From: Coprinellus micaceus
Lineage: Eukaryota; Basidiomycota; Agaricomycetes; Agaricales; Psathyrellaceae
Assembly: GCA_951394405.1 (NCBI GenBank)
Contig: OX596336.1
Location: 2,666,001-2,730,000, forward strand
Direction: 5' to 3'
DNA length: 64,000 nt
Shown here: positions 45,701 to 56,752 of the stretch, one piece after another
How the letters are laid out: the number at the start of each line of letters is the position of its first letter
Numbering within the stretch: the stretch's first letter is position 1
Program-made: the position numbers and the translations under genes
The notes under the pieces: generated by a model
The model's database searches: none
Told to the model about the DNA's origin: nothing
What the model saw: the letters and a program-made list of their open reading frames with translations, nothing else

Positions 45701-46665
45701 GTCCACCACTTCTTAGAGCGGGGAGTAATGATGTACTCTTCAGAGTGGGCAAACCACGCATCGGAGAACACCTTTTCAATCGCCACAGAGAGGGCCTCCA
45801 CTCCTTCTGCGGTGTTGAGATCGTACAGGTCGGAGAGACCGGGCATCTCTTTTTCGACCTGCATAAAGAACGGGGCCACTGCATCCTCCTTGAGGGTGCG
45901 GCCCTTGATACGCTCAGCATGGTTGCTGAGTTTGATAACTGACGACAACGGATAATGATCCGAAGTCCCCTTGAGGTCCTGGTCCCTGAGCGGTGCGGCT
46001 GACAGGACATAGGCAGGTTGAACGAATACCATGTCTATTACTGACTTGATATTCGCGTCGGCGTAGGACACATAGGTGGGTCCTGGATTGACAGGTGGGG
46101 AATACTCCACACCTAGGCGGGCTGCTGTTTCCAACAGTAGAATAGCTGTATCCCCATGGTTCAGAATGGCATTGTCCCACTCCCTGGAGTGACCGTTGAA
46201 GTCTCCCGCCATGTAATCCATGGTTGGGAGAGAATTTGCACGGCGATCGAGCAGACGAATAGCTCGATGGTCGGTGTCTGAATATACATTACTGAGGTGC
46301 ATGGGCTCATTGCCTGCAAACAGGGAGATAACCATTACGTCTCGATCGTCGATGAGGTCTCGACGGTAAGTCGGACGAAGGACGTCCAATCTCTTATTTA
46401 CATAAACCATGACCCGGGGGAGGGTTCCTGGTTCTGTAGGGGGGACCATACAGGTCCACTTAGGATGTCGGGGCGAACCCCACATGGCAGTACCTTCTTT
46501 GTCATGCGCAGAAGGAGCGTGGCGAATGAGCCTCCACGGAGGCTCTTGTAAGAATACCAGATCCAACGATTTACATTGTTCCTCGAGTAATACAATAAGA
46601 GAGTCCCAGGACTTCGCAATATTGAAAGATAGAACCCTAATCTTCCGTAATGTTGTACTAGACAT
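42798..46665 (-). pseudogene. LINE A ORF2, copy 4 (one frameshift)
   Basis: ORF2 of about 1290 codons. From the N-terminus: APE-type endonuclease starting IRVLSFNIAKSWDSLIVLLE with LQEPPWRLIR, AGDFNGHSREW and TSDHYPL; a linker RIKDISETDKRPWDLMDWVK; RT with AFRPIVLLNTLGKLVEKMIS, FDIAQFFPSINH, VGQGSALSPVL and YVDDGT; connection MQRKAACWIIGAF; RNase H with GVDASVPK, DAELLAIRMAV and FTDSLAMAKRAVD; and a C-terminal CEFGCPMQTRHHIFTQC knuckle. ATA GA is missing at about 43796 compared with copies 9 and 10, which shifts the frame between connection and RNase H. The start ATG (46665-46663) overlaps the ORF1 stop. Apart from the frameshift all catalytic residues are present. Confidence 0.9.
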
Positions 46666-47057
46666 TAGGAAGGACTGGGTTAGATTGAAGCCTGCCACAA
46701 TCTTGACGATCACGTACCTGCTTGTTGAGTGTGTCTATCTGGGCGTGGTTGAACCTCGCGTACCAGAACAGACAATTCGAGGACTCGGTGTTGTGGCCCT
46801 CCTTCCTGCAGTTGATGCAACGTACATGATGGGGGCAAGTAAGAATCTCCTCCGCAGTGGGAGGGATAGGCTTTGGGAGTTGCTTGGGCTTGCCCTTGCA
46901 ACAGCTCGTGTGGTGGCGATGCTCGTCCCGAGTATGAGACTCACCGCAGATGGGGCACCTGCGACGGGTCTGGCACATGAAATCAGGATGTCCCCACTTG
47001 CAGCAATTCTTGCAGCAGGGGACGCCAGGTTGACGAGGAGTGGACCTAATGAGGCAC
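46658..47057 (-). pseudogene. LINE A ORF1 C-terminal part with zinc knuckles
   Basis: Open frame ending at TAG (46660-46658). It shows a CX2CX4HX4C knuckle (CKNCCKWGHPDFMC), then CPICGESHTRDEHRHHTSC, then CINCRKEGHNTESSNC, as in the gag-like ORF1 of Tad-clade LINEs, which binds the element RNA. The N-terminal part is cut off by copy 5. The tail after the knuckles (FNHAQIDTLNKQVRDRQ) is helical. Confidence 0.85.
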
Positions 47058-50000
47058 TTTTTTTTTTTTTTTTTTTTTTGGATCAGGTTTTGTATTCCGG
47101 GGTACGATGGCAGTCCGGTCGCTATCAGACATACAAAGAGAGCGCGAGCGTCACTAACTAAGTACTACAGCATTTATGAGAAGTAAGATTTGACAATTTG
47201 GAGACGCCCAGCGCTTGAGGTTTTACCCCCAACCAGCAGACAGATAATGAAGGGCCTTGCAGCACCAACAGATCGGTATATTGAGTCGGCATTCCCACCC
47301 AGCCCAGTCCAATCCCAGCCAGTACCAGTCCACCACAAGGTGTTATGGGCCCCAGGGGCACACCTTGCCTGCCCCCAAACGGTGTCCCTCACAGTAACCG
47401 CGCTTCGGGTACCCCTCATCCGCATCAGTTGCAAGGACTGACACGTCAGGGTACCTACCCACTTCCCTTCACGTGAGACCTTTAACCAGCCAAGACCAGC
47501 CCAGCCCAAGTGAGGCCGCCTCCTCTCAACCATCCCCCTGGGGGCGTATTCAAACCCAAAGGCGAATGCCTTTGGGTTGTCTTCTAAGAACCAAACGAGC
47601 TCCCGGACGTAGCGGGGGTCCCGATCGTACGTTTCCAGTACTCCGCACTGGGTAAAGATATGATGCCTAGTTTGCATCGGACAACCGCACTCACATTCGT
47701 GTGAGTCTTGGTTACAAATATTGAACCATTGGCAATATTCGCCAGTCGGTGCATGATTGAGGATGGCTCTGCACATCCGTGCACAGAGCGCATTGTTCTC
47801 ATTAACATGTCGGAGCCATACTCCCCCGTTGGAGTATGTCGGACGGATTGGCTTCCCCTTGGGGTTGCGCAGCACCATGAACTGGTGCCCTAGATAGTCT
47901 GGGTTGCGTGCCTGAGTAGCCCACGTGTCCAGTGTGGAATCGGCAACATGCTTGCGCACGCTATCGAGAGAGGTAGCGGGTCTCACCCCCGCAGGAGTGG
48001 GAGGGAGGCTCTGCGCGTGCAGATGTGCACGGTGTTGAAGACCCCACTTCAACTTGGAAGGGGTCTCAACGCTAAGAGCTCGGCGTCTGACGACAGGACA
48101 CATCCTGCCACCGTGACTCCCTTGCTCCGTTGATTGCCTGGGCCTTCATATACGTAGGCCACAGTCACATTATGCCTGGTGGCCTTGGGGACAGATGCGT
48201 CCACCCCCATGCACACCGTGCGGATGTTGGTACTCAGAGAGTTCCATAGAGTATTCAGTTCCTGTCAGCGTCGTTCAAAGATGTCTTCGCCGTACCGCTG
48301 GAAACTGTTGAAGTGGACTTCGGCCCCATAGAGGTCCATCATCCTAGATCCTGGAGTATTTTTGACCGCACATGGCTCGAACTTCTCCGTCAGTTTGGGC
48401 AGTCCCCTGAGGGTCTGGCCTATAGCCTCCTTCACACGGCCGCGGTTCACCGGAGAAAGGTGAAGGGCAGCCCCGTAATGGGGAGAGGCACTCCCACTGT
48501 GTTCCCCAGGTAGGAGGGATCGCAGAGGGTGTGTGTGTCAGATAATGTCGCCGTTCGGAACACCGCACGTTGCGAGAGTTTCCGAAGGTGAAGACGTATG
48601 GGTGGGAGGCCTGCAAGGCATTCCACTCCTCCAGTAGGAGACGTACAGAACGCTCCTATTATCCAGCATGCTGCCTTACGCTGCATGGAGGTTAGAATCT
48701 TGAGTGCGCCCTGAATCTTGGCGCCCTCATAGTACCACAATCTATGTCCGTACGTGCAGATGGGAATCACACACGCTCGGAACAAGATGCGTTTGTTCTT
48801 GGGCGACAGCCCTCGAGTAGAGTTACCAAGCATTCTCATTGCCATTACAGTGGTGAGAGCCTTGGTTGAATAATACCGGATATGTTCTTTGAAGGACAAG
48901 AACCAGTCGAAGAAGAAGCCCAGGTAGCGCCAGTACTGCTTGGGTTTCAGAGGGGTGTCCCCTGTGAAGGGGGCATATCCGAGATCAAGGGGCATACGGA
49001 AGTCCGTATAGCCCTTGGAAAAGTGGAAGAGTTCTGTCTTGTTGTGTTCCAAGACGAGCCCTGCCTTTGTAAACATCTCGAAGAGACACTGATATGCATG
49101 ATACAAATGCACGCAGTTCTCCCCGCCTGTGCGAGATTGGACAATGATGGTACCATCGTCCACGTATGAAATCAAGGTAGCGAGTTTCCCCTCTGGCCTC
49201 AATCGAAATAGCTTCATGATCGGAGCTATGACAAGGGCAGATAGTACAGGTGAGAGGGCAGAGCCCTGGCCCACCCCTACGTCCGCCCGGAAGGGTTCCG
49301 AAGTAGAGCCATTCCACACGTAGGATGTGTGGCGCTCCACCAGGTAAGACTCAAAGAAGGTCACCACCATGGGGTGGAAGCCTTGCTTTCAGAGTACCTC
49401 GAGTAAGAACTCGTGGTTGATGGACGGAAAGAACTGGGCGATGTCAAAGGCTACAACGCTCGTCTTGAGTCCTGCTGCCCACCCCGTCCGCACCAAGTGC
49501 GTGAGGAATATGCCTGCGTCTTCGGTGGAGCGCTGACGCACCCTCCCATTTGATTTGGATCGACAAGATCGTACTTGATCATGTCAAACTGAAAACGGTT
49601 GGAAATCATCTTTTCAACCAATTTACCAAGGGTGTTCAGAAGCACAATGGGTCTGAACGCCTTTGGGGCAGAATAGGACGGCTTGTTTGGTTTTGGTATG
49701 ATGATCGAAAGCGAGTCCTTGAAGTGCTTTGGCCAGTGCCCGGTTTTTATGCAGGCATTGGCCAAGTCCATCACGACCTTTTCACATTCAGGTACAGCGA
49801 AGATATACTTCAGGTGCTGCCATGTAACATGGTCAGGGCCTGGAGCGGACCGAGATGAACAGGCCTCTAGGGCTTGCCTCATTTCTAAGAGAGAGAATAC
49901 TGGCCATTCCCTGACAGGCTCGTCAGGGAGTTCGTCCAATAGACTCAGATCGACCGGTCGGTCGTTGCCCGCATTGTAGGTGCCGTGTAGGGCCCCCCAA

Positions 50001-50087
50001 AGCTGGTCGAGATTGTGACAGGGCTGTCCGTTATGTTGGATAGCCTCGCACGGTGGGTTCTTGCGCTCCTTGACCCAGTCCATTAGG
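47058..50087 (-). mobile_element. LINE family A, copy 5 (deleted, several stops)
   Basis: Starts with poly-T at 47058-47079 directly against the ORF1 of copy 4 and ends at MDWVKERKN, where copy 6's poly-T follows at once. It has an internal deletion of about 210 bp in RNase H near 48072 (SSDAELLA side joined to ETPSKLKW side), stops from CGA to TGA at 48265-48267 and 49389-49391, and a 1-nt loss near 49545. No target duplication is visible. Confidence 0.85.
47526..50083 (-). pseudogene. LINE A ORF2 remnant, copy 5
   Basis: RT fingers and palm (YVDDGT) and the RNase H/zinc tail are recognisable. The frame is broken by two TGA codons, a small deletion in GGVRQRSTED and the RNase H deletion. 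The endonuclease is missing. Confidence 0.82.
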
Positions 50088-51755
50088 TTTTTTTTTTTTT
50101 TTTTTTGAAATCATCTTTTGTATACCGGGGCACAAAGGCAGTCCGGTCGCTAGCTAATACACAAAGTATTTCTACAATACATACAACCGGCAATTACAGA
50201 CAGACGCATAAATGCAGCGATGGGGCAAAAGATAGGACTCCCCCAAAGCGAAGTCCAAGACTCGTGTGCGAAGCCTTGGTAGGCGACGCCAGAAGGACAA
50301 GCTTTATCGCGGTGCCCCTCCCCAGACTTAGCCGACCGGCTACTAAGCCAACGTGTTTCGATCCAGGCTCCCGGGGGGTTCCCTACACCCCCCGGCATGC
50401 ACCTCCGTAGAAGCACACTACTTAGTTCAGCGCTCATCCGCAATCAGTTGTAGGGACTGACACGTCGCGCCGACTACCCAGTCCTACGCGCATCGACCGT
50501 TGGCCTTTACAGCCTGGTCCAAGAAGGGCCGCAAGCCACTCATCCAATACCCACTGGCGGTGGGTGACGATATTGGAACCCGAAAGAAAATGCGGGCGGG
50601 TTCTCCATCAAGAATCCGACGAACTCTCGCGAAAAGCGAGGAATCCGATTGAGAGTTTCAAGCACTCCGCAGTGCATGAAGATATGACGCCAGGTCTGCG
50701 TCGGGTGACCGCACTCACATTTGTGAGTGTCGTGGCCTGGAATATTAAACTTTCGATAGTACTTGCCTATCGGGGCATGATTGAGAACCGCTCTGGCGAA
50801 CCTCGCACAGAGTATATTGTCCTCGTTGACATTATGTAGCCACGTACCGCCATTGACGTACGTGGGACAAAGAGGCTTCCCCTTGGGGTCGCTGAACACC
50901 AGGAACTGGCGTCCGAAATAATCAGGGTCGCAGGCCAGAGTGGTCCACGCATCCAACGCTGAGTCGGTGACATGCTTTCGCACACCATCCAACGAAGTTT
51001 CCGGCCTCTCTCCTAGAACAATAGGAGGGAGGCTGTGGGCACGAAGGTGTGCCTGATGTTGAATCCCCCATTCCAACTTAGAGGGGACCTCAACGAACAT
51101 AACCTTGCGATCAGGGAATCCTGACAGCCAGGCGACTAGCTTCCAACATACGGTAAGCAAATGTGCCTGTCCTGAGTGGACGGACGGATCTACCGCTCAT
51201 TTTGCCATGGCAATAGAGTTGGTGAAGATGACTATCCGGTCGCAGTCCTGGAGGAACGAACCCTTAAGAACTGCGTTCTGGATCGCAAAGAGCTCGGCGT
51301 CAGACGCCAGCACCTTGCCCGCTGCCCAAGCAGACGAGCCAGGGAGGTCGACCGGGCCTTCCAAAACGAAGGCCGCAGTCGTGTGATGTCTGGTTGATGT
51401 CTTGGGGACAGACGCATCCGTCCCAAAACACACCGTACGCAGTTGCCCAGGTGCGACGTTGAACAGGGTATTGAGTTCGGTACGCCTCCGGTTGAGGGGT
51501 TCCTCACCATAGGTATCGTACTCATTGAATTTGACCTGAGCCTCAAAGAGGTCCATGAGTTGAAGACCTGGTGAGGCCTCCTCCGCGACAGGGGAGAAGA
51601 CCTCCGTGAGCGAACCCAGATTCTTGGCCGTCTGAGTAATCGCATCACGCACCTTGCCTTGCTTCTCGAGTGGAAGCCAGACCGATGAACCGTAGTGTGG
51701 ATCAGCGCCCTTCCGGAACTCCTCAGGTAAGAGGGAACGGAGAGGGTGCGTTTCC
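50088..51755 (-). mobile_element. LINE family B, copy 6, 3' part
   Basis: Poly-T at 50088-50106, B 3' UTR, then RNase H and connection region up to 51755. The same element resumes at 56498-56752 after the insertion of copy 7, as shown by the duplicated target GAGGGTGCGTTTCC at both borders. Its ORF contains TGA or frame breaks around the catalytic region, for example after IFTNSIAMAK at about 51197. Confidence 0.9.
50540..51755 (-). pseudogene. LINE B ORF2 remnant, copy 6
   Basis: RNase H parts GTDASVPKTS, DAELFAIQNAV and FTNSIAMAK (Asp to Asn at the third catalytic position, FTDS in other copies), then after a stop the tail HVTDSALDAWTTLA and CECGHPTQTWRHIF, ending PPPVGIG. The FTDS to FTNS change would abolish RNase H activity even without the stop. 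Confidence 0.82.
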
Positions 51756-51857
51756 CTCGTTTCGATCGTCCCAAGATCGATTCCCTATATGCCAAGGTAC
51801 GTGTTATTCAACAACATGGCAGGCAAATCACTCAATCACGCCTTGTTTAATGGTTAG
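51756..51857 (+). pseudogene. LINE B ORF1, last codons
   Basis: Short open frame ending PRYVLFNNMAGKSLNHALFN-Gly-TAG. It shows where B ORF1 stops relative to ORF2; the zinc knuckles are lost to 5' truncation. Confidence 0.6.
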
Positions 51858-53687
51858 ATCGCTAATCAGTAAACTACGTGTTTGTACTTTTAACATCGCG
51901 AAGAACTATGAGCCTCTGAATGTACTTCTCGAACGTGAATGTAATAAAATCGACGTTCTATTTCTCCAAGAGCCGCCCTGGCGATTAATAAGACATGCCC
52001 CCTCAGCTACGGATAAGGAGGGCTCCGAGGTGATTGGCTCACCTCGTCATCCACAATGGTCGTGCCTCGCGCCAGCCGTGGCCCCTGGGATAAAGCCTCG
52101 CGTTTTAACCTATATTTCTAGACGTCTGGACACTATGCGTCCGACGTACCGTTGAGACCTTATCGACGATCGGGATGTTATGATCATCTCCCTCTTTGTG
52201 GGGAATGAACCTGTCCATCTCATGAACGTTTACTCCGACGATCAGCACAGAGGAATCGACCTCATTGCTGAGCATGCGCATCGACTTCCCCAGCTACATT
52301 ATATGTCAGGGGACTTCAATTGTCACTCGAGCCAGTGGGACGACAAAGTCGCTCACCACCGGGCGAAGGCCGTGCTCCTAATGGACACTGCTGCTACTCT
52401 GGGGTTGGAGTACGCTCCACCCCAGAACATCGGGCCTACCTTTGTATCCCGAGCCGATGAGAATATCAGGTCCGTCATAGATCTGGTGTTCCTTCCCCCT
52501 CCAGAGGTTATCGCGAGCGCCCCGCTCCGAAACCTTCCCCTTCAAGGAGAGTCGGACCATGTTCCGCTCACCTTCGTCATCCACCTCGACCATGCGGTTG
52601 AGAGGATCCAAGGCCGAACTCTGAAACCCAAGTCGGATTCAGAGACGGATTTCTTAGTGCAGGTCATGCAAGATCTGCCGGTGCTTAACGGCGTACATGA
52701 CCTCGGTACCAGAGAGGGGATTGACTCCCTCTCCTCTGCTATCGTGGACGTATTCAACAGAGCGTGGCTTGCCCACTCTGAAGAATACATCGTCACTCCT
52801 CATTCCAAGAAGTGGTGGGATGAAGAGTGTCAAAAGGCGTATGACAAGTATCAAGGGGATAACTCCCCAGAGACCCGTCGTGCATTTCAGTCTGTTGTAA
52901 GAAAGACCAAGCGCAAGTTCTTTGATGAACGCATCAAAGATATCTCAGAAACGCATGCGCGTCCTTGGGATCTTATGTCCTGGATCAAGGAGCGCAAAAA
53001 CCCTCCGAGCGAGGCTATCCAATTCAATGGAGAGCCTTGTCACGAACTCGGTCAACTTTGGGGTGCCCTGCATGGCACTTACAATGCGGCCAACGATCGT
53101 CCGATCGATACGAGTGTACTGGAACCGCTGGAGGACCTCGGTGTCCGAGAGTGGCCTGTATTCTCATCCTTGGAGTTGCGAGAGGCACTCCAGGCGTGCT
53201 CGTCACGCTCCGCTCCAGGCCCTGACCATGTAACGTGGGCTCACCTGAAGTACATCCTCGCCGCACCCGAGTGCCAGCGTCTCATTATCGATTTGGCCAA
53301 TGCATGCATGGAGGTGGGGCATTGGCCGAAACACTTCAAGGACTCGGTGTCGGTTATTATCCCCAAGCCGAATAAGCCGTCCTATGACACGCCAAAGGCG
53401 TTCAGGCCCATTGTGCTCTTGAACACCCTTGGCAAATTGGTTGAAAAGATGATTTCCAACTGCTTTCAGTTCAACCTGATCAAGTACGATCTCGTCAATC
53501 CAAATCAAATGGGAGGGGTGCGTCAGCGCTCCACCGAAGACGCCGGCTTATACCTGACACACTTGGTGCGAACAGGTTGGGCCAAGGGGTATCATACGAG
53601 CGTGTTGGCCTTCGACATTGCTCAGTTCTTCCCCTCAATCAACCACGAGTTCTTACTCGAGGTACTTCGCAAGATGGGCTTTCACCC

Positions 53688-53967
53688 TGTTGTGACACAA
53701 GTGACAGAAAAGAATGACCAGACCTGGGTTTGAACCAAGGACCTTCCCATCTCTGGGTGGATGCTCTAACCACTGAGCTATCCGGTCTTGGTTGCATGAA
53801 CTGCTAACTGAATGGGGTACCAAACAGCCAAGCTAGACGTGCCCAGGCTCGGTTAGACTGTTGCACACTGTGGTTGCACTGGGAACCTATGTGTGGCTGA
53901 CGGCAGTCTGTGAGCCTACGAGGGCAGAGGTCAACGCCATTGGATTGCGACTGAGCACAACACAACA
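53688..53967. mobile_element. Solo LTR-like element (280 bp) with tRNA-like insert
   Basis: Splits the RT of LINE copy 7 with a 5-bp target duplication CACCC (53683-53687 and 53968-53972). It starts TGTTGTG and ends CACAACA, a perfect 7-bp inverted repeat with the TG...CA ends of LTRs. There is no gag or pol. It contains a tRNA-like sequence on the minus strand at 53716-53787. It could be a solo LTR of a gypsy-type element or of a TRIM-like non-autonomous element. Confidence 0.75.
53716..53787 (-). other. tRNA-like sequence (pol III promoter head)
   Basis: 72 nt that fold as a tRNA in three of four arms: acceptor GACCGGA/TCTGGTC (7 pairs, one G-T), D arm GCTC/GAGC, T arm CTTGG-TTCAAAC-CCAGG. 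The A box TAGCTCAGTGGTTAGAGC and B box GGTTCAAACCC are good pol III matches. The anticodon arm pairs poorly and lacks U33, so a working tRNA is unlikely. No CCA is encoded. Confidence 0.6.
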
Positions 53968-56454
53968 CACCCTCGGGTGGTGGCCTTCTTTAAATCGTAC
54001 CTGGTGGAGAGACACACGTCCTACGTGTGGAACAACTACACCTCGGAACCATTTCGCGCGGATGTGGGAGTGGGCCAGGGCTCTGCCCTGTCCCCAGTCC
54101 TGTCTGTGCTCATCGTAGCTCCTATCATGAAGCTATACCGCATACGGGAGCGGGGCCTTGGCACCACTCTCATATCTTATGTGGATGACGGATCCTTCAC
54201 GGCTCAGTCTCCTGACATCGCAACGAATTGCGTGATGCTTCGCCATGCATACGCGGTCATGTTCAACTTATTCACAGCAGCGGGCTTGGTGATGGAACAC
54301 ACCAAGAACGAGCTGTTTCACTTCAGTAGAGCGCACTCCGGCTGGGATCGCCCTATCGACCTTGGGTTCGCCCCCTTCACAGGGGACACCCCTCTCAAAC
54401 CCAAGAAGTTTTGGAGATACTTGGGTTTCTACTTTGATCGGAAGCTCACATTCCAAGAGCACGTACGATACTATACCTGCAAAGCACTCACCACCGTAAT
54501 GGCGATGATAATGCTGGGCAATTCTACTCGAGGGTTAACTCCCAAGAACAAACGGATCTTATTCCGTGCGTGCGTCCTCCCGGTCGCAATGTACGGACAT
54601 CGACTCTGGTATTACGAAGGACCCAAGAATCTTGGCACCCTCAAAGCTCTGACCACCATGCAGCGCAAAGCCGCATGCTGGATTGTGGGGGCGTTTCGCA
54701 CGTCCCCTACTGGAGGAGTCGAGTGCCTCGCAGGCCTCCCTCCCATTCGTCTTCATCTGCGAAAGCTGTCCCAATGGGCGGTCTTCAGGACGGTGACACT
54801 CTCGGAAACGCACCCCCTCCGCTCCCTCCTCCCTGAGGAGTTCCGGAAGGGCGCCGATCCACATTACGGTTCATCTGTCTGGCTTCCACTTGAGAAGCAG
54901 GGCAAGGTGCGTGACGCGATCACTCAGACGGCCAAGAATCTGGGTTCGCTCACGGAGGTCTTCTCCCCGGTTGCGGAGGAGGCCTCGCCAGGTCTTCGGC
55001 TTATGGACCTCTTTGAGGCCCAGGTCAAATTCAATGAGTACAATACCTATGGTGAGGAACCCCTCAACCGGAGGCGTACCGAACTCAATACCCTGTTCAA
55101 CGTCGCACGTGGGCAACCGTGTACGGTGTGTTTTGGGACGGACGTGTCTGTCCCCAAGACATCGACCAGGCATCATGCGACTGCGGCCTTCGTCTTCAAA
55201 GGCCCGATAGACCTCCCTGGCTCGTCTGCCTGGGCAGCAGGCAAGGTGCTGGCGTCTGACGCCGAGCTCTTTGCGATCCGGAATGCAGTCCTTAAGGGTT
55301 CGTCCCTCGAGGATTGCGACCGGATAGTCATTTTCACCGACTCTATTGCCATGGCAAAACGAGCGGTAGATCCGTCTGTTCATTCTGGGCAGGCTCATTC
55401 GCTTACCGTCTGTCGGAAGCTGGCCGCCTGGCTGTCAGGATTTCCTGACTGCAAGGTTATGTTCGTTGAGGTCCCCTCCAAATTGGAGTGGGGGATTCAG
55501 CACCAAGCACATCTCCGTGCTCGCAGCCTTCCTCCCATCGTTATGGGAGCAAGGCTGGAAACTTCGTTGGATGGCGTGCGCAAGCACGTTGCCGACTCAG
55601 CGTTAGACGCGTGGACCACCTTGGCCTGCGACCCTGACTATCTCGGGCACCAGTTCCTGGTGTTCAGCGACCCCAAGGGGAAGCCTCTTCGTCCCATGTA
55701 CGTCAATGGCGGTACGTGGCTACGTAATGTCAATGAGGACAACATACTCTGTGCGAGATTCACCAGAGCCGTTCTCAATCATGCCCCGATAGGCGAGTAC
55801 TATCGACGGTTTAATATTCCAGGCCATGACACTCATGAATGTGAGTGCGGTCACCCGACGCAGACCTGGCGTCACATCTTCACGCACTGCGGAGTGCTTG
55901 AAACACTCGATCGGATTCCTCGCTTTGTGCGAGAGTTCGTCGGATTCTTGATGGAGAACCCGCCCGCATTTTCATTCGGGTTCCAATATCGTCACCCACC
56001 GCCAGTGGGTATTGGATGAGTGGCTTGCGGCCCTCTCTGGGCGGTGCTGTAAAGGCCAACGGTTGGCGTGCGTAGGACTGGGTAGTCGGCGTGACGTGTC
56101 AGTCCCTACAACTGATTGCGGATGAATGCTGAACTAAGTTGTGTGCTTCTACGGAGGTGCATGCTGGGGGGTGTAGGGAACCCCCCGGGAGCCTGGATCG
56201 AAACACGTTGGCTTAGTAGCTGGTCGGCTAAGTCTGGGGAGGGGCACCGCGATAAAGCTTATCCTTCTGGCGTCGCCTACAAAGGCTTCGCACACGAGTC
56301 TTGGACTTCGCTTCGGGGGAGTCCTATCTTTCGCCCCATCGCTGCGTTTATGCGTGTTTGTCTCTTAATTGTTAGTTGTATGTATTGTAGAAATACTTTG
56401 TGTATTAGCTAGCAACCGGACTGCCTCTGTGCCCCGGAATACAAAAGCTGAATT

Positions 56455-56497
<43 letters not shown>

Positions 56498-56501
<4 letters not shown>

Positions 56502-56752
56502 GTGCGTTTCCGAGAGTGTCGCCGTCCTGAAGACTGCCCGCTGGGACAGCTTTCGCAGATGAAGACGAATGGGAGGGAGGCCTGCGAGGCACTCGACTCC
56601 TCCAGTAGGGGACGTGCGAAACGCCCCCACAATCCAGCATGCGGCTTTGCGCTGCATGGTGGTCAGAGCTTTGAGGGTGCCAAGATTCTTGGGTCCTTCG
56701 TAATACCAGAGTCTATGTCCGTATGTTGCGACTGGAAGTACGCAAGCACGGA
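56498..56752 (-). pseudogene. LINE B copy 6, 5' part after the copy 7 insertion
   Basis: Reads on the minus strand CVLPVATYGHRLWYYEGPKN and MQRKAACWIVGAF up to SETHPL, then joins the 3' part at 51755 across copy 7. B sequence stops at about 56752, which is the 5' end of the truncated copy. Confidence 0.85.

Larger units (their letters stand above)
42338..47057 (-). mobile_element. LINE family A, copy 4 (best-preserved structure)
   Basis: Begins with poly-T (42338-42364), then 3' UTR, complete ORF2 and the C-terminal third of ORF1, ending where copy 5's poly-T starts. It shows the family layout: ORF1 with zinc knuckles, an 8-nt overlap (46658-46665) with ORF2, and ORF2 with endonuclease, RT, RNase H and zinc tail. 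The only clear lesion in ORF2 is a 5-nt deletion near 43796. Confidence 0.92.
51850..56019 (+). pseudogene. LINE B ORF2, copy 7 (one stop, one LTR insertion)
   Basis: Starts at ATG 51850, overlapping the ORF1 stop (51855-51857) by 8 nt. Endonuclease: LRVCTFNIAKNYEPLNVLLE, FLQEPPWRLIR, SGDFNCHSSQW, ESDHVPL. RT: AFRPIVLLNTLGKLVEKMIS, FDIAQFFPSINH, then the LTR-like insertion at 53688-53967, then SYLVERHTSYVW and YVDDGS. RNase H: GTDVSVPK, DAELFAIRNAV, FTDSIAMAKRAVD; tail CECGHPTQTWRHIFTHC, ending PPPVGIG. The one in-frame stop replaces the Arg of RRDLIDDRDV (CGA to TGA). All catalytic motifs are intact on either side. Confidence 0.9.
51756..56497 (+). mobile_element. LINE family B, copy 7 (longest B copy)
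   Basis: Inserted in copy 6 in the opposite orientation with a 14-bp target duplication GAGGGTGCGTTTCC (51742-51755 and 56498-56511) and a 42-nt poly-A (56456-56497). It includes the last about 100 bp of ORF1, the full ORF2 and the 3' UTR. ORF2 carries one TGA (52153-52155) and is interrupted by a 280-bp solo LTR-like element. The long uniform poly-A suggests a fairly recent insertion. Confidence 0.93.

Noticed and set aside
53716..53787. Functional nuclear tRNA gene
   Set aside because: The anticodon arm pairs poorly and position 33 is not T; the sequence lies inside an LTR-like insertion, so it is reported as tRNA-like only.
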